Positions 9,328-18,167 are shown, counted from the first letter of the stretch. The stretch: 64,000 nt of DNA from CAVVNN01 sp963838035 (GCA_963838035.1 CAWIPM010000004.1:89415-153414); one strand, 5' to 3'. Notes: a model not told the origin generated them from the sequence alone. Made by a program: numbers and translations.

Positions 9328-9764
9328 TCTCGATGCCGAAAGTCCTGCGGAACCCGCGACGCGATGCGGCGGCAGCTCCAAAGGGCGCTCAGGCGGCGCC
9401 ATCGGCGTCCCCGACCTCGCCCAGCCCGGCACTCGGCGAGGATCTGCTCGTCGACCTCCAGCGCCGCCGCGACCAGTTGATTGCGAAGGTTGCCGAGCTG
9501 CAGTGGGATCTCGGGGGGCTCGTCTATGAGATGGCGATCCGCAACCGGATTCAGGTCGAGGTCCTGGTCAAACGTGCGGTCGTCCTACAGGACGCCGACG
9601 CCGAGTTGAGCGAGGTCGAACGCATCGTGCGGATGGAGGAGACCGGGACGGCCGGCTCCTGCGCGCGATGCGGCGCTCCGCACAGCAGCGGCGCGACCTA
9701 CTGCTGGCAGTGCGGGCAGCCGCTGCTCGAGCAGGTCTCCAGCGACGCGATCCTGCGTCGCTGA
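9324..9764 (+). CDS. Coiled-coil zinc-ribbon protein
   Basis: 146 residues from ATG at 9324, overlapping the preceding stop by 4 bp; ATG at 9333 is an alternative start. A Pro/Ala-rich N-terminus is followed by a helical, coiled-coil-like segment (DLLVDLQRRRDQLIAKVAEL, then further helix) and a C-terminal zinc ribbon (CARCGAPHSSGATYCWQCGQ). No TM segment, so probably cytoplasmic. It forms a two-gene unit with the upstream zinc-ribbon membrane protein. Function not recognised; a scaffold for the membrane zinc-ribbon proteins is one possibility. Confidence 0.6.
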   Translation: MISMPKVLRNPRRDAAAAPKGAQAAPSASPTSPSPALGEDLLVDLQRRRDQLIAKVAELQWDLGGLVYEMAIRNRIQVEVLVKRAVVLQDADAELSEVERIVRMEETGTAGSCARCGAPHSSGATYCWQCGQPLLEQVSSDAILRR

Positions 9765-9783
9765 GGCGGAACCCCGCGGAATC

Positions 9784-10668
9784 TCAGCCGAAGCGCCCGC
9801 TGACGTAATCACGCGTGCGCGGGTCCGCCGGGTTGGTGAACATCGTCGCGGTGTCGGTGAACTCGACCAGCGTCCCCGATGGCTCGCCGCTGCTCGAGTC
9901 GAGGCTGAAGAACGCCGTCTGGTCGGCGACGCGGCCCGCCTGCTGCATGTTGTGGGTGACGATGACGATCGTGAAACGGCCTTTGAGGCTGTGCATCAGC
10001 TCCTCGATCGACGCCGTCGCGATCGGGTCGAGCGCCGAGGCCGGCTCGTCGAGGAGCAGGACGTCGGGCTCGATCGCGATCGCGCGGGCGATGCAGAGGC
10101 GCTGCTGCTGCCCACCGGAGAGGCCGAGGGCGCTGTCGCGGAGTCGGTCCTTGACCTCGTCCCAGAGCGCCGCGCCGCGCAGAGCCTGCTCGACCCGCTC
10201 GTCGAGGCCGTGCTTCATCCCCAGGTTGCGCGGTGCCCAGGCGACGTTGTCGTAGATCGACTTCGGGAACGGGTTCGGTTTCTGGAAGACCATCCCGATG
10301 CGCCGCCGCACCTCGACCTGGTCGACGTTGGCCGCATACATGTCGTGCCCGTGGTAGAGGATCCTTCCCTCGATCCTGAAGCTCGACACCGAGTCGTTCA
10401 TCCGGTTGAGGCTGCGCAGGAAGGTCGTCTTGCCACACCCCGAGGGCCCGATCAGCGCGGTGATCCGGCTGCGCGGGATGCGCATCGAGACGCCGGCGAG
10501 GGCTCGTTTCCTGCCGTAGTAGACGGACACGTCGAGAGCCTCGAAGACCGCTTCGATGCCGGACTCCCGGGTGACCGCGCCGTTGGATCCGGCGGTGGCC
10601 GGTAGCGGTCCACCCTGGATCCGGATCCGGGCCGGCGCTGCGCGCCCTCCCTCGTCGACGCCCCTCAC
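9784..10668 (-). CDS. pstB: Phosphate ABC transporter ATP-binding protein
   Basis: 294 residues. Powers high-affinity phosphate import by PstSCAB. Walker A GPSGCGKTT, the PstB-type FQKPNPFPKSIYDNV segment, the ABC signature LSGGQQQRLCIARA, Walker B VLLLDEPASALD and the switch His (VTHNMQQA) are intact. About 40 extra residues precede the domain, so translation may start further in. It overlaps pstA by 4 bp. Confidence 0.96.
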   Translation of the reverse strand: MRGVDEGGRAAPARIRIQGGPLPATAGSNGAVTRESGIEAVFEALDVSVYYGRKRALAGVSMRIPRSRITALIGPSGCGKTTFLRSLNRMNDSVSSFRIEGRILYHGHDMYAANVDQVEVRRRIGMVFQKPNPFPKSIYDNVAWAPRNLGMKHGLDERVEQALRGAALWDEVKDRLRDSALGLSGGQQQRLCIARAIAIEPDVLLLDEPASALDPIATASIEELMHSLKGRFTIVIVTHNMQQAGRVADQTAFFSLDSSSGEPSGTLVEFTDTATMFTNPADPRTRDYVSGRFG

Positions 10669-11543
10669 GAGGCCATCTTCCTCTTGCTGCGCGCCAGCAG
10701 AGCCCTGGCACCGAGACTCGCAAAGAGGATGAAGGAGATGAGAATCAGGGACAAACCCCAGGCTTCGGCGAAGCCTGACGGATTCGCTTCTTCGGACAGC
10801 GTGTAGATCCTGACCGGGACGTTCGGCAGAGCTTCAAAGGGATTCAGGGAGTAGCGACCGGGGTCGAACACGGAAGTGGCAAAGATGAGCGGCGCGGTCT
10901 CGCCGGCGGCGCGGGCGACGGATAGCACGGTCGAGGTGAGGATCCCCCCGAGCGCGCTGGGAACGACGATCCCGAGCACCGCCCGCCATCGACTCACCCC
11001 CAGCGCGTCGGCCGCTTCGCGCAGGTTGTCAGGGACGAGCAGCAGCACCTCCTGACTGCCGCGCGCGATCAGCGGCACCTCGATGATCGCCAGCGCCACC
11101 GAGGCCGCAATTCCCGACTGCTGGTGGTGGTTGACGAGCAGTCCGAAGATGAAGAGCCCGATGATGATCGAGGGCAGGCCATTCATCAGGTCCAGCGTCA
11201 TCCGGATCAGGTTCGCCACCCGATTGCCGGCGAACTCGGTCAGGAAGAGGGCGATCAGAACCCCGATCGGCATCGCGATCGCGGTTGCGATGCCGACGAT
11301 GATGCCGGTGCCGACGAGCTCGGGCCCGATCCCGGCCGGCGCCCCCTTGATCAGGAAGTCGAGGTTGAGGGCGCTCGCCCCGCGCGCAACCACCGTGTAG
11401 ACGACGATCACCAACACCGCGACGGCGAGCACCGCCGCTGCGGTTGCGCCGTAGATGGCGAGGCGGCTGAAGACACGCCGGCGACGCAGGTTGCCGGTCG
11501 GGGTCAGCGGATCCGCCGGGTCGAAGACCGTGTCGTCGCTCAC
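10665..11543 (-). CDS. pstA: Phosphate ABC transporter permease
   Basis: 292 residues with six TM helices in the inner-membrane MetI-like permease fold. The cytoplasmic coupling segment EAADALGVSRWRAVLGIVVP contacts PstB, and the protein forms the phosphate pore with PstC. Four-base overlaps at both ends show translational coupling in pstC-pstA-pstB. Confidence 0.95.
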   Translation of the reverse strand: MSDDTVFDPADPLTPTGNLRRRRVFSRLAIYGATAAAVLAVAVLVIVVYTVVARGASALNLDFLIKGAPAGIGPELVGTGIIVGIATAIAMPIGVLIALFLTEFAGNRVANLIRMTLDLMNGLPSIIIGLFIFGLLVNHHQQSGIAASVALAIIEVPLIARGSQEVLLLVPDNLREAADALGVSRWRAVLGIVVPSALGGILTSTVLSVARAAGETAPLIFATSVFDPGRYSLNPFEALPNVPVRIYTLSEEANPSGFAEAWGLSLILISFILFASLGARALLARSKRKMAS

Positions 11544-12544
11544 CGCAGCGTCCCCCCCTCGAAGCTGAACCGCCTGCCGATCCAGTGAGCGACGAGGTTC
11601 GAGATCAGGCCGATCACGAGCAGGATGACCCCGAGGTAGAAGAGCGAGGCTTTGTGCAGTTCGGTCAGCGCGCCCGGGAACTGGTTCGCGATCCGGGCTG
11701 CCATCGTGTCCCCGGTCTTGAAGAGCGACGCCTGGATTTCCGAGCCGGCGCCGATCACCTGCGCCACCGCGATCGCCTCGCCCAGGGCCCGCCCCAATCC
11801 CAGCAGAGACGCCGCGACCACTCCCGAGGCGGTCGACGGCAGAACGACACCGCGCACGACCTCCCAGCGGGTGGCACCGAGCGCGCTGGCGCCATCCTGG
11901 ACGTCGCGTGGCACGGCGAGGAAGAGGTCACGCGAGACCGAGGCGATGATCGGGATAACCATGATCGTCAGGATCAGGCTCGCCGTGAAGATGCTCGAGC
12001 CGGTCGTCTCAGGCGAGCCGAAGATCGGGAGAAAGCCCAGCGTGCGATGGAGAAACGGCTCGATGTGTTCATGCAGGAAGGGCGCCAGGACGAGGATGCC
12101 CCAGAAGCCGAGGATGACGCTCGGGATCGCGGCCAGCATCTCGACCAGCGGCGAGATCACTCCCCGAACGCCCGCCGGCGCCAGCAGGCTGAGGAAGAGC
12201 CCGATCGCGATCGCGATCGGTGCACCCAGAGCGAGGGCGACGGCGGAGCTTACGGCGGTGCCGAAGATCAGCGAGCCGGCGCCGAATTCATCGAAATTCG
12301 GCTGCCAGGTCGTGTGGACGAGGAACCCCAGCCCGAACTTGGATATGGCCGGGCCGGCGCCGTGCACCACCTGGTATCCGATCAGGATCAGCACCACCGC
12401 TGCCAGCGCCGCGGCGAGAGCGCAAGCGCCGTAGAGGACGCCGTCGCCGATCCGGTCGACCCTGCGAAGCCTGCTCGCCGAACGAGCGCGCCGCGCCGCG
12501 CCGCTGCCCGTCACATAAGCCGGATCGACCGTGGTGCCACTCAT
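11540..12544 (-). CDS. pstC: Phosphate ABC transporter permease
   Basis: About 334 residues from ATG at 12544; a GTG at 12601 would add 19 residues. Six TM helices and the coupling segment DGASALGATRWEVVRGVVLP mark the PstC permease. First gene of pstCAB, divergent from pstS, so the shared 260-bp gap should hold both promoters. The split layout with pstS on the opposite strand is less common than pstSCAB in one operon. Confidence 0.94.
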   Translation of the reverse strand: MSGTTVDPAYVTGSGAARRARSASRLRRVDRIGDGVLYGACALAAALAAVVLILIGYQVVHGAGPAISKFGLGFLVHTTWQPNFDEFGAGSLIFGTAVSSAVALALGAPIAIAIGLFLSLLAPAGVRGVISPLVEMLAAIPSVILGFWGILVLAPFLHEHIEPFLHRTLGFLPIFGSPETTGSSIFTASLILTIMVIPIIASVSRDLFLAVPRDVQDGASALGATRWEVVRGVVLPSTASGVVAASLLGLGRALGEAIAVAQVIGAGSEIQASLFKTGDTMAARIANQFPGALTELHKASLFYLGVILLVIGLISNLVAHWIGRRFSFEGGTLR

Positions 12545-12674
12545 CGGCACGCAGGGTAGAGGAGTTTGGGGTCCCGTTTGGTGACCTTTTCCAATCTTCA
12601 CAACATTGACACAAGTGCGTTAACAACTGAGAAACAACACCCTTCGCACAGCCCGTCGAACTGCCCTTTGCACT

Positions 12675-12690
12675 GTTACATATTTGTAAC
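12675..12690. promoter_or_regulatory. Perfect dyad in the pstC-pstS intergenic region
   Basis: GTTACA-TATT-TGTAAC is an exact 6-bp inverted repeat with a 4-base spacer, in an AT-richer patch between the divergent pst genes. A dimeric regulator, or a -10-like element within it, could act here. It does not match the PhoB or PhoP direct-repeat consensus, so the regulator is not named. Confidence 0.45.
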
Positions 12691-12803
12691 CACATCTTTC
12701 ACGGGATTGAAACATGTGTGAGATACCGGCCCCCGATGCTATGGCCCGCCCGGGTCGCACCCTGCACCCGCCAGTGATACCGAACGAGCTGAAAGGAATT
12801 CTC

Positions 12804-13814
12804 TTGAATCGCAATAGGTTGCTTGGGGTCGCCATCGCGGCTGTCTTGGTTCTTGCGGCGCCTGTCGCCAACGCATCGGCAGGCCTCACCGGAGCCGGCT
12901 CCACGCTGGTCGCTCCCCTGATGGCCAACTGGATCAACGGCTTCGAAATCAGGGAAGGCATCCCGGTCAAATACGGGTCGGTCGGCTCCGGGGCCGGGAT
13001 CGCTCAGATCACCGCTCGGACCGTCGACTTCGGCGCCTCCGACGCTCCGCTCACCCCCTCGCAGGCCGCGGCCTGCAACGGCTGTGTGCAGATCCCGTGG
13101 GGGCTGACCGGAGTGGCAATCGGGTTCCACATTCCGGGGGTCAAGAAACTGAATCTGTCCGGCTCGATTCTCGCCAGCATCTATTTCGGCAAGATCACGA
13201 AGTGGAACGACCCGAAGATCAAGAAGCTCAACCCGAAGACCCACCTGCCAGGGCTGGCGATCACCCCGGTCTTCCGCAGCGACGGCTCCGGTGACACCTA
13301 CGCCTTCACCAACTACCTCTCCAAGGTGAGCAAGGCGTGGAAGGCCAGCGTCGGCTACGCGACCTCGGTCGGGTTCCCGGAAGGCGTCGGCGTCGGCGGC
13401 AAAGGCAACTCGGGTGTGACCGCGAACGTCACCTCGACCAACGGGGCGATCGGCTACATCTCGGCCTCATACCTGATTGCGGCCGGCCTGCATGCTGCCA
13501 AGATCCAGAACAAAGCCGGGAACTTCGAGTTCCCCAACCTCAACAACATCGAGGAAGCCGCGGCGGCGGTGAAGAAGGTGCCGCCGAGCAACGAACTCAA
13601 CATCAGCAACCCCCCGAAGAGCGCGAAGAAGGCCTACCCGATATCGACGTTCACCTACGGGATCATTCCGCACGACGCCCCGCAGAAGGGCTTCCTGCAG
13701 CAGTTCGTCAACTACGTGATCACGAAGGGACAGAAATACGGCGCGGCGCTGGACTTCGCACCGCTGCCGAGGGTCGTCCTCGCCGCCGCAAAAAGGGCGG
13801 CTGCTTCTCTGTAG
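12804..13814 (+). CDS. pstS: Phosphate-binding periplasmic/surface protein
   Basis: 336 residues from TTG at 12804, preceded by AAAGGA at 12792; a 30-codon upstream extension is open but implausible because it would precede the signal peptide. Residues 1-25 are a signal sequence (LLGVAIAAVLVLAAPVANASA). The mature start LTGAGSTLVAPL, the GSGAGI loop and FRSDGSGDTYAF are phosphate-contacting segments of PstS. No lipobox Cys is seen, so it may be released or held by another means. Captures phosphate for PstCAB. Confidence 0.95.
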   Translation: MNRNRLLGVAIAAVLVLAAPVANASAGLTGAGSTLVAPLMANWINGFEIREGIPVKYGSVGSGAGIAQITARTVDFGASDAPLTPSQAAACNGCVQIPWGLTGVAIGFHIPGVKKLNLSGSILASIYFGKITKWNDPKIKKLNPKTHLPGLAITPVFRSDGSGDTYAFTNYLSKVSKAWKASVGYATSVGFPEGVGVGGKGNSGVTANVTSTNGAIGYISASYLIAAGLHAAKIQNKAGNFEFPNLNNIEEAAAAVKKVPPSNELNISNPPKSAKKAYPISTFTYGIIPHDAPQKGFLQQFVNYVITKGQKYGAALDFAPLPRVVLAAAKRAAASL

Positions 13815-13850
13815 CAACTGGCCAAGCGGCGGGAGGCGCCGCGGCCAACT

Positions 13851-13890
13851 GGCCGGCACAGGGCTGAGAGGCCCTGTGCCGGCCTTTTTT
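13851..13890 (+). terminator. Rho-independent terminator after pstS
   Basis: A perfect 14-bp GC-rich stem (arms 13851-13864 and 13871-13884), a 6-base loop and a run of six T. It sits 37 bp after the pstS stop and also separates pstS from the convergent MerR-type gene. Confidence 0.92.
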
Positions 13891-13916
13891 ATTGGCCAGC
13901 GACGGGCGGGGAGGTT

Positions 13917-14759
13917 CTAGGCGAAGGCCTGGGCGGCGCGGCGGCGGAGGTCTGCGTTGAGCAGGCCCGTCACCTCGCTGGGGCGCTCACCTGCGGTGGG
14001 GACGGCGTCGCCGACGAGGCCGGTGGCGCGGAAGCCGAAGAGGGGAGCGACGAAGCCGAGCTCGCGCACCTTGCGCACCAGCTGGACCGCGTCGGGGGTG
14101 TCGGCGCCGGGGCCGCAGAGGACGATCGCGGTCGGCTCCAGGGCGCGCAGGGCGCGCTCGAGGCGCCCGTCGCCAAGCTCGCTGGAGAGCATCAGGACAC
14201 GGAACCCGGCGCGGCGCAGGGCGAGGTCGAGCGCCTGTGCGTGGACCGCCTCGGCGTCGGATCCGCGGCTGGAGTCGAGCAGCAACACCCCGGCCGGACG
14301 TGAGGCCGACGAGGCTAGGCGGCGGGCGCCGTGCAGCCATCCCATCGCCCAGCGGGAGGCGAACTCCAGCTCGGGCTCTCTGTCGAGGTCGGCGGAAAGC
14401 TCGTCGATCGCCGGCAGAAGCAACTCCTCGACGGTGCGCTCCAGCGGCCGCAGCGCCAGGCTCTCCTCCATCGCGCGGTCGGCGGCGTCCTCGTCGAAGG
14501 CCTCAAGCGCGGCCAGCAGGGAATCGCCGCTGGCCGGCGCCGCCTGGCGCTGGCGCGCCAGCTCGATCGCCGAGGAGATGTTGCCGGTCTGCCCGAGCGC
14601 GTCGCGCAGCGTCTGCAGCTCGACCAGCTCGTAGTTGCGATGATTGCCGACCGTGCGCTTCGGCCTCGGGTAGCCGTAGCGGCGCTCCCAGCTGCGAAGC
14701 GTGTTGGGGCTGACGCCGAGGACTTCAGCCGCCGCGTTCGTTCGGATCCCGGAGGACAT
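13917..14759 (-). CDS. MerR-type regulator with C-terminal B12-binding-like domain
   Basis: 280 residues. The N-terminal MerR helix-turn-helix (NAAAEVLGVSPNTLRSWERR, then YGYPRPKRTVGNHRNYEL) binds DNA. A helical middle region and an alpha/beta C-terminal domain resemble the Met-synthase cap and Rossmann B12-binding domains of CarH/LitR-type photoreceptor regulators. The cobalamin-ligating D/E-x-H-x-x-G motif is not intact (EAVHAQALDL in its place), so it may no longer bind B12. It is monocistronic, convergent with pstS. Confidence 0.75.
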   Translation of the reverse strand: MSSGIRTNAAAEVLGVSPNTLRSWERRYGYPRPKRTVGNHRNYELVELQTLRDALGQTGNISSAIELARQRQAAPASGDSLLAALEAFDEDAADRAMEESLALRPLERTVEELLLPAIDELSADLDREPELEFASRWAMGWLHGARRLASSASRPAGVLLLDSSRGSDAEAVHAQALDLALRRAGFRVLMLSSELGDGRLERALRALEPTAIVLCGPGADTPDAVQLVRKVRELGFVAPLFGFRATGLVGDAVPTAGERPSEVTGLLNADLRRRAAQAFA

Positions 14760-14823
14760 GCACGGGATTCTTCCACCCCGAATGCGGGTTTACCTGGGTT
14801 ATGGACAGATTTCGCCGAATCTG

Positions 14824-15543
14824 TCAGCGATCTTGCACGGCGCCAAGGGCGCCCACGCCCACCGGCTGGCCCACCGCCCGGGCCCGCCACATCGCCGCGT
14901 CGGCCTTGCCCAGCAGCTCGTCGGCGTCGGCGCCGTGCTCGGGGCAGGAGACGACGCCGGCCGAGACCGTGATGCTCATCCCCCCCGCCCCCTCCAGCTC
15001 GTCGAGCAGGCGCAGCAGCCGCTCGGCCATCTGCACTCCCTCGACCGTCGTCAGGCTCGGCGCCAGCACGCAGAGCGCGTCCTCCTCGAGGCGGAAGGAC
15101 TCGTCGACCAGCCGGATGCTGTCGCGCAGCCCAGCGCCAACCACGGCGAGGACCGTCTCCTGGCCGCCCGCCGCCGAGCCGCCCCGCGTCCCCGGCCCCT
15201 CGACCGCGAAGACCACCAACCCGAACGGATGCCCGTAGCGCTTGTTCATCTCGATCAGCTGGTCGAGGCGGCGGCGCATCTGGCCGGGCCGGAAGAGGCT
15301 GCTCAACGGATCGTGCTCCTGCGCGGCATGGGCGCGATCGCAGACGGCGCCGACCGCCGTTGCCGTTACCGATCCGAACTCCTCGGCCAGCTGGCGCGCC
15401 GCGATGGCGAACTGCTCCGCGTCACCGCCGCTCATCTGCTCCTGCAGCTTCACCAGCAGCGAGGCCTGCAGCGAGGAGACCTCGAGGGCGAGGCGACCCG
15501 CGGGGGAATCGGAGCCCGGGTCGGTGCGAAGTCCACTTGCCAC
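14824..15543 (-). CDS. Degenerate GGDEF-domain protein
   Basis: About 239 residues from GTG at 15543; an open extension reaches 15627. An N-terminal helical region is followed by a GGDEF-fold domain (PLSSLFRPGQMRRRLDQLIE, later GGMSITVSAGVVSCPEHG and ADELLGKADAAMWRA). Where the diguanylate cyclase signature RYGGDEF is expected, the sequence reads RLEEDAL, so it should not make cyclic di-GMP. It may act as a sensor or protein-protein module. It lies downstream of recR on the same strand, 110 bp away. Confidence 0.7.
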   Translation of the reverse strand: MASGLRTDPGSDSPAGRLALEVSSLQASLLVKLQEQMSGGDAEQFAIAARQLAEEFGSVTATAVGAVCDRAHAAQEHDPLSSLFRPGQMRRRLDQLIEMNKRYGHPFGLVVFAVEGPGTRGGSAAGGQETVLAVVGAGLRDSIRLVDESFRLEEDALCVLAPSLTTVEGVQMAERLLRLLDELEGAGGMSITVSAGVVSCPEHGADADELLGKADAAMWRARAVGQPVGVGALGAVQDR

Positions 15544-15653
15544 GCCGAGACCCTGTCGAACTCGCCGGACGACGACAAGGCGGGAATTCGCTATTTGGGG
15601 CTGGATACTCGTCCAGCGAGGTTGCAAATCGAGGGCCCCGGCGGGAAACCCTC

Positions 15654-16256
15654 TCAGTCGAGGCTGCGGCGGCCGGCGAGCGCCTTGCCCAGCGTCACCT
15701 CATCGGCGTGCTCGAGGTCGGCTCCGACCGGCAGGCCGCTGGCGAGGCGGGTGACGGCGACGGTGCCGCGCAGCAGCTCGGCGATATGCAGGGCGGTCGC
15801 CTCTCCGGTCGTGGTCGGGTTGGTCGCGAGGACGACCTCGCGCACCCCACCCGCCTCCACCCGGCGCAGCAGCTCGACGATCTTCAGGTCCTCGGCGTCA
15901 ACGCCGTCGATTGGCGAGAGCGCGCCGCCGAGCACGTGGTAGAGGCCGCGGTACTCGTGGGTGCGCTCGATCGGGATCACGTCGGCGGGCTCCTCGACCA
16001 CACAGACGATCGAGCGGTCGCGGCCGGTGTCGGCGCAGATGCGGCAGACCGGGCCCTCGGAGAGGTTGAAGCACTCCTCGCAGAGGCCGACCTTCTCCCT
16101 CACCTCGCGGATCGAATCGGCGAGCGCCGCCGCCTCCTCGTCGGGGGCGCGGAGGATGTGGAAGGCGAGCCGCTGCGCGGTGCGCCGCCCGATCCCCGGC
16201 AGCCGCGAGAGCTCGACGACGAGACGCGCCAGCGGCGCCGGCCCCTCGGAGCTCAC
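15654..16256 (-). CDS. recR: Recombination mediator protein RecR
   Basis: 200 residues, the expected length. Works with RecF/RecO to load RecA at gaps. Order: helix-hairpin-helix (RLPGIGRRTAQRLAFHIL), a four-Cys zinc finger (CEECFNLSEGPVCRIC), a Toprim domain (VCVVEEPADVIPIERTHEYR) and the C-terminal Walker-like segment. It lies in the dnaX-ybaB-recR neighbourhood, but here a GMC oxidoreductase gene separates it from ybaB by one base. Confidence 0.96.
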   Translation of the reverse strand: MSSEGPAPLARLVVELSRLPGIGRRTAQRLAFHILRAPDEEAAALADSIREVREKVGLCEECFNLSEGPVCRICADTGRDRSIVCVVEEPADVIPIERTHEYRGLYHVLGGALSPIDGVDAEDLKIVELLRRVEAGGVREVVLATNPTTTGEATALHIAELLRGTVAVTRLASGLPVGADLEHADEVTLGKALAGRRSLD

Positions 16257-16257
16257 C

Positions 16258-17835
16258 TCACAGCCTTGCCCGCTCCGCGCTCAGCGTCGCCTCACCGCTG
16301 CCGATCAGCTCGGCGCCGCGCTCGGCGATCGCGATCGTCGGGGCATTGGTGTTACCGCGCGGGACCGCCGGCATCACCGAGGCATCGACGACCCGGAGCC
16401 CGTCGAGCCCGAGGACGCGCAGGTCGCCGTCGACGACCGAGCCGATCGCACAGGTGCCGACCGGGTGATAGATCGGGAAGGTGGTCCGCGCCAGATGCGC
16501 GCGCAGCGCGTCGTCGGAGTCGCCATCGGGAACCGTGTAGGGCTCGGCGCAGTAGGGCCGAAACGCCGGCTGGGAGCAGATCTCCTGCATCAGCCGCAGA
16601 GCGTCGACCATCCGCGAGCGGTCCGCCTCGGCGCTGTAGAAGGCGTTGCGGACGACGGGCTTGGCGCTGGGGTCGTTGGAGGCGAGCCGGACGGAGCCGC
16701 GGCTCTCCGGGGTCAGCAGGCAGGGAGAGACCCAGACCCCGTGCCCCTCCGGATCGCCCATGCCCTCTTCGACGATGTGGATCGGGGCGACGTGGAACTG
16801 GACGTCGGGCGCATCGGCGCCGGCTCCGACCCGGGCGAAGCCGCCCGCCTCCGCGAGGTTGGAGGCGAACGGGCCGGTCTGCGACGCCGCGAACTCCTCC
16901 AGCGCCTCCGGCTCGAGCGCGAGCAGCAGGCTCTCGGGCTCGGGGGTGGTCCAGACGCCGTAGGAGGCGGCATGGTCGCTGAGGTTCTCGCCAACGGCGG
17001 GCAGGTCGAGCACGACCTCGACCTCGCGCATCATCAGGTGCTCGGCGGGGCCGACGCCGGAGAGCATCAGGAGCTGGGGGGAGTTGTAGGCGCCGCCGCA
17101 GAGGATCACCTCGCGCTCTGCGCGCAGCTCGCGCAGCTCACCGAGCTGAGACGCCTCGACCCCGACCGCGCGCGTGCCGTCGAACAGCACCCGGTTGACG
17201 TGCATGTGGGGCATCACGGTCAGGTTCGGCCGCTCCACCGCGGGGTGCAGGTAGGCAACGGCGGCGCTGGCGCGCATCCCGCCCCTCTGCGTCACCTGGT
17301 AGAGGCCGACCCCGTCCTGCTCGGCCCCGTTGAAGTCGTCGTTGCGCGCCAGGCCGGCTTCGACGCCCGCCTCGACGAAGGCCGGCGAGATCGCGTTGCC
17401 CGAGCGCTGGTCGGCGACCGGCAGCGGGCCGCCGAGAGCGTGCCACTCGGAGGCGCCCCGCTCGTTGTCCTCGGCCTTGAGGAAGTATGGGAAGAGGTCG
17501 TCCCAGGTCCAACCCGGCACACCCCAGTCGTCATAGTCGCGGCGGTTGCCGCGGATATAGATCATCGCGTTGATCGAGGAGGAGCCGCCGAGCACCCTGC
17601 CGCGCGGCAGCGAGATGCGGCGGCCGTCGCAGTTGGGCTCCGGCGCGGACGCGTAGTCCCAGTCGACCGCGGTCCGGGCGAGCTTCAGATAGCCGAGCGG
17701 GACGTGGATGTTCTCGTTGACGTCGGGGGGCCCGGCCTCGAGCAGCAGGACGCTCAGATCGGGGTCTTCGGACAGCCTCGCGGCAAGGACGCACCCCGCC
17801 GAGCCGGCTCCGACGATCACGTAGTCGTACATCAC
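16258..17835 (-). CDS. GMC-family FAD-dependent oxidoreductase
   Basis: 525 residues, full length for choline dehydrogenase/alcohol oxidase-type GMC enzymes. The FAD-binding GAGSAGCVLAARLSED at the N-terminus, the GMC signature region (GRVLGGSSSINAMIYIRGN) and the C-terminal catalytic His (HPVGTCAIG) and Asn (NTNAPT) segments are all present. Oxidises an alcohol using FAD; substrate unknown. Its 3' end abuts recR and its 5' end overlaps ybaB by 4 bp, so it is inside the DNA-repair operon, an unexpected guest. Confidence 0.9.
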   Translation of the reverse strand: MMYDYVIVGAGSAGCVLAARLSEDPDLSVLLLEAGPPDVNENIHVPLGYLKLARTAVDWDYASAPEPNCDGRRISLPRGRVLGGSSSINAMIYIRGNRRDYDDWGVPGWTWDDLFPYFLKAEDNERGASEWHALGGPLPVADQRSGNAISPAFVEAGVEAGLARNDDFNGAEQDGVGLYQVTQRGGMRASAAVAYLHPAVERPNLTVMPHMHVNRVLFDGTRAVGVEASQLGELRELRAEREVILCGGAYNSPQLLMLSGVGPAEHLMMREVEVVLDLPAVGENLSDHAASYGVWTTPEPESLLLALEPEALEEFAASQTGPFASNLAEAGGFARVGAGADAPDVQFHVAPIHIVEEGMGDPEGHGVWVSPCLLTPESRGSVRLASNDPSAKPVVRNAFYSAEADRSRMVDALRLMQEICSQPAFRPYCAEPYTVPDGDSDDALRAHLARTTFPIYHPVGTCAIGSVVDGDLRVLGLDGLRVVDASVMPAVPRGNTNAPTIAIAERGAELIGSGEATLSAERARL

Positions 17836-18167
17836 ATCCCCGGCATGCCGCCGAGGCCTCCGGTGATCCCGCCCATCTTCGAGGACGCCAGCTCCTGAGC
17901 CGCGCGCAGTCCCTCGTTGACCGCCGCCTGCACCATCTCGGCGAGCATCTCGGACTCCTCGGGGTCGATCGCCTCGGGGTCGATCGCGATCTCGCGCAGG
18001 GTCAGGTCGCCGCCCATCTTCACCTTGACCATGCCGCCGCCGGCGCTCGCCTCGACGACCTCGTCTTTGAGCGCCTCCTGCGCCGCCAGCATCTCGGTCT
18101 GCATCTGCTGCGCCTGCTTCATCAGGGCGTTCACGTCGAAGCCCCCGGGTGCTCCACCTCTTGCCAC
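17832..18167 (-). CDS. ybaB: YbaB/EbfC nucleoid-associated protein
   Basis: 111 residues. A small dimeric DNA-binding protein, typically encoded between dnaX and recR. The helix MKQAQQMQTEMLAAQEALKD and the core GGMVKVKMGGDLTLREIAID are typical, and the tail is Gly/Met-rich. Its start shares a base with the stop of the dnaX tau frame, and its end overlaps the GMC gene by 4 bp. Confidence 0.93.
   Translation of the reverse strand: MARGGAPGGFDVNALMKQAQQMQTEMLAAQEALKDEVVEASAGGGMVKVKMGGDLTLREIAIDPEAIDPEESEMLAEMVQAAVNEGLRAAQELASSKMGGITGGLGGMPGM

Noticed and set aside
12545..12800. PhoP/PhoB box between pstC and pstS
   Set aside because: GTTCACC- or CTGTCAT-like words are isolated and not arranged as the required direct repeats.
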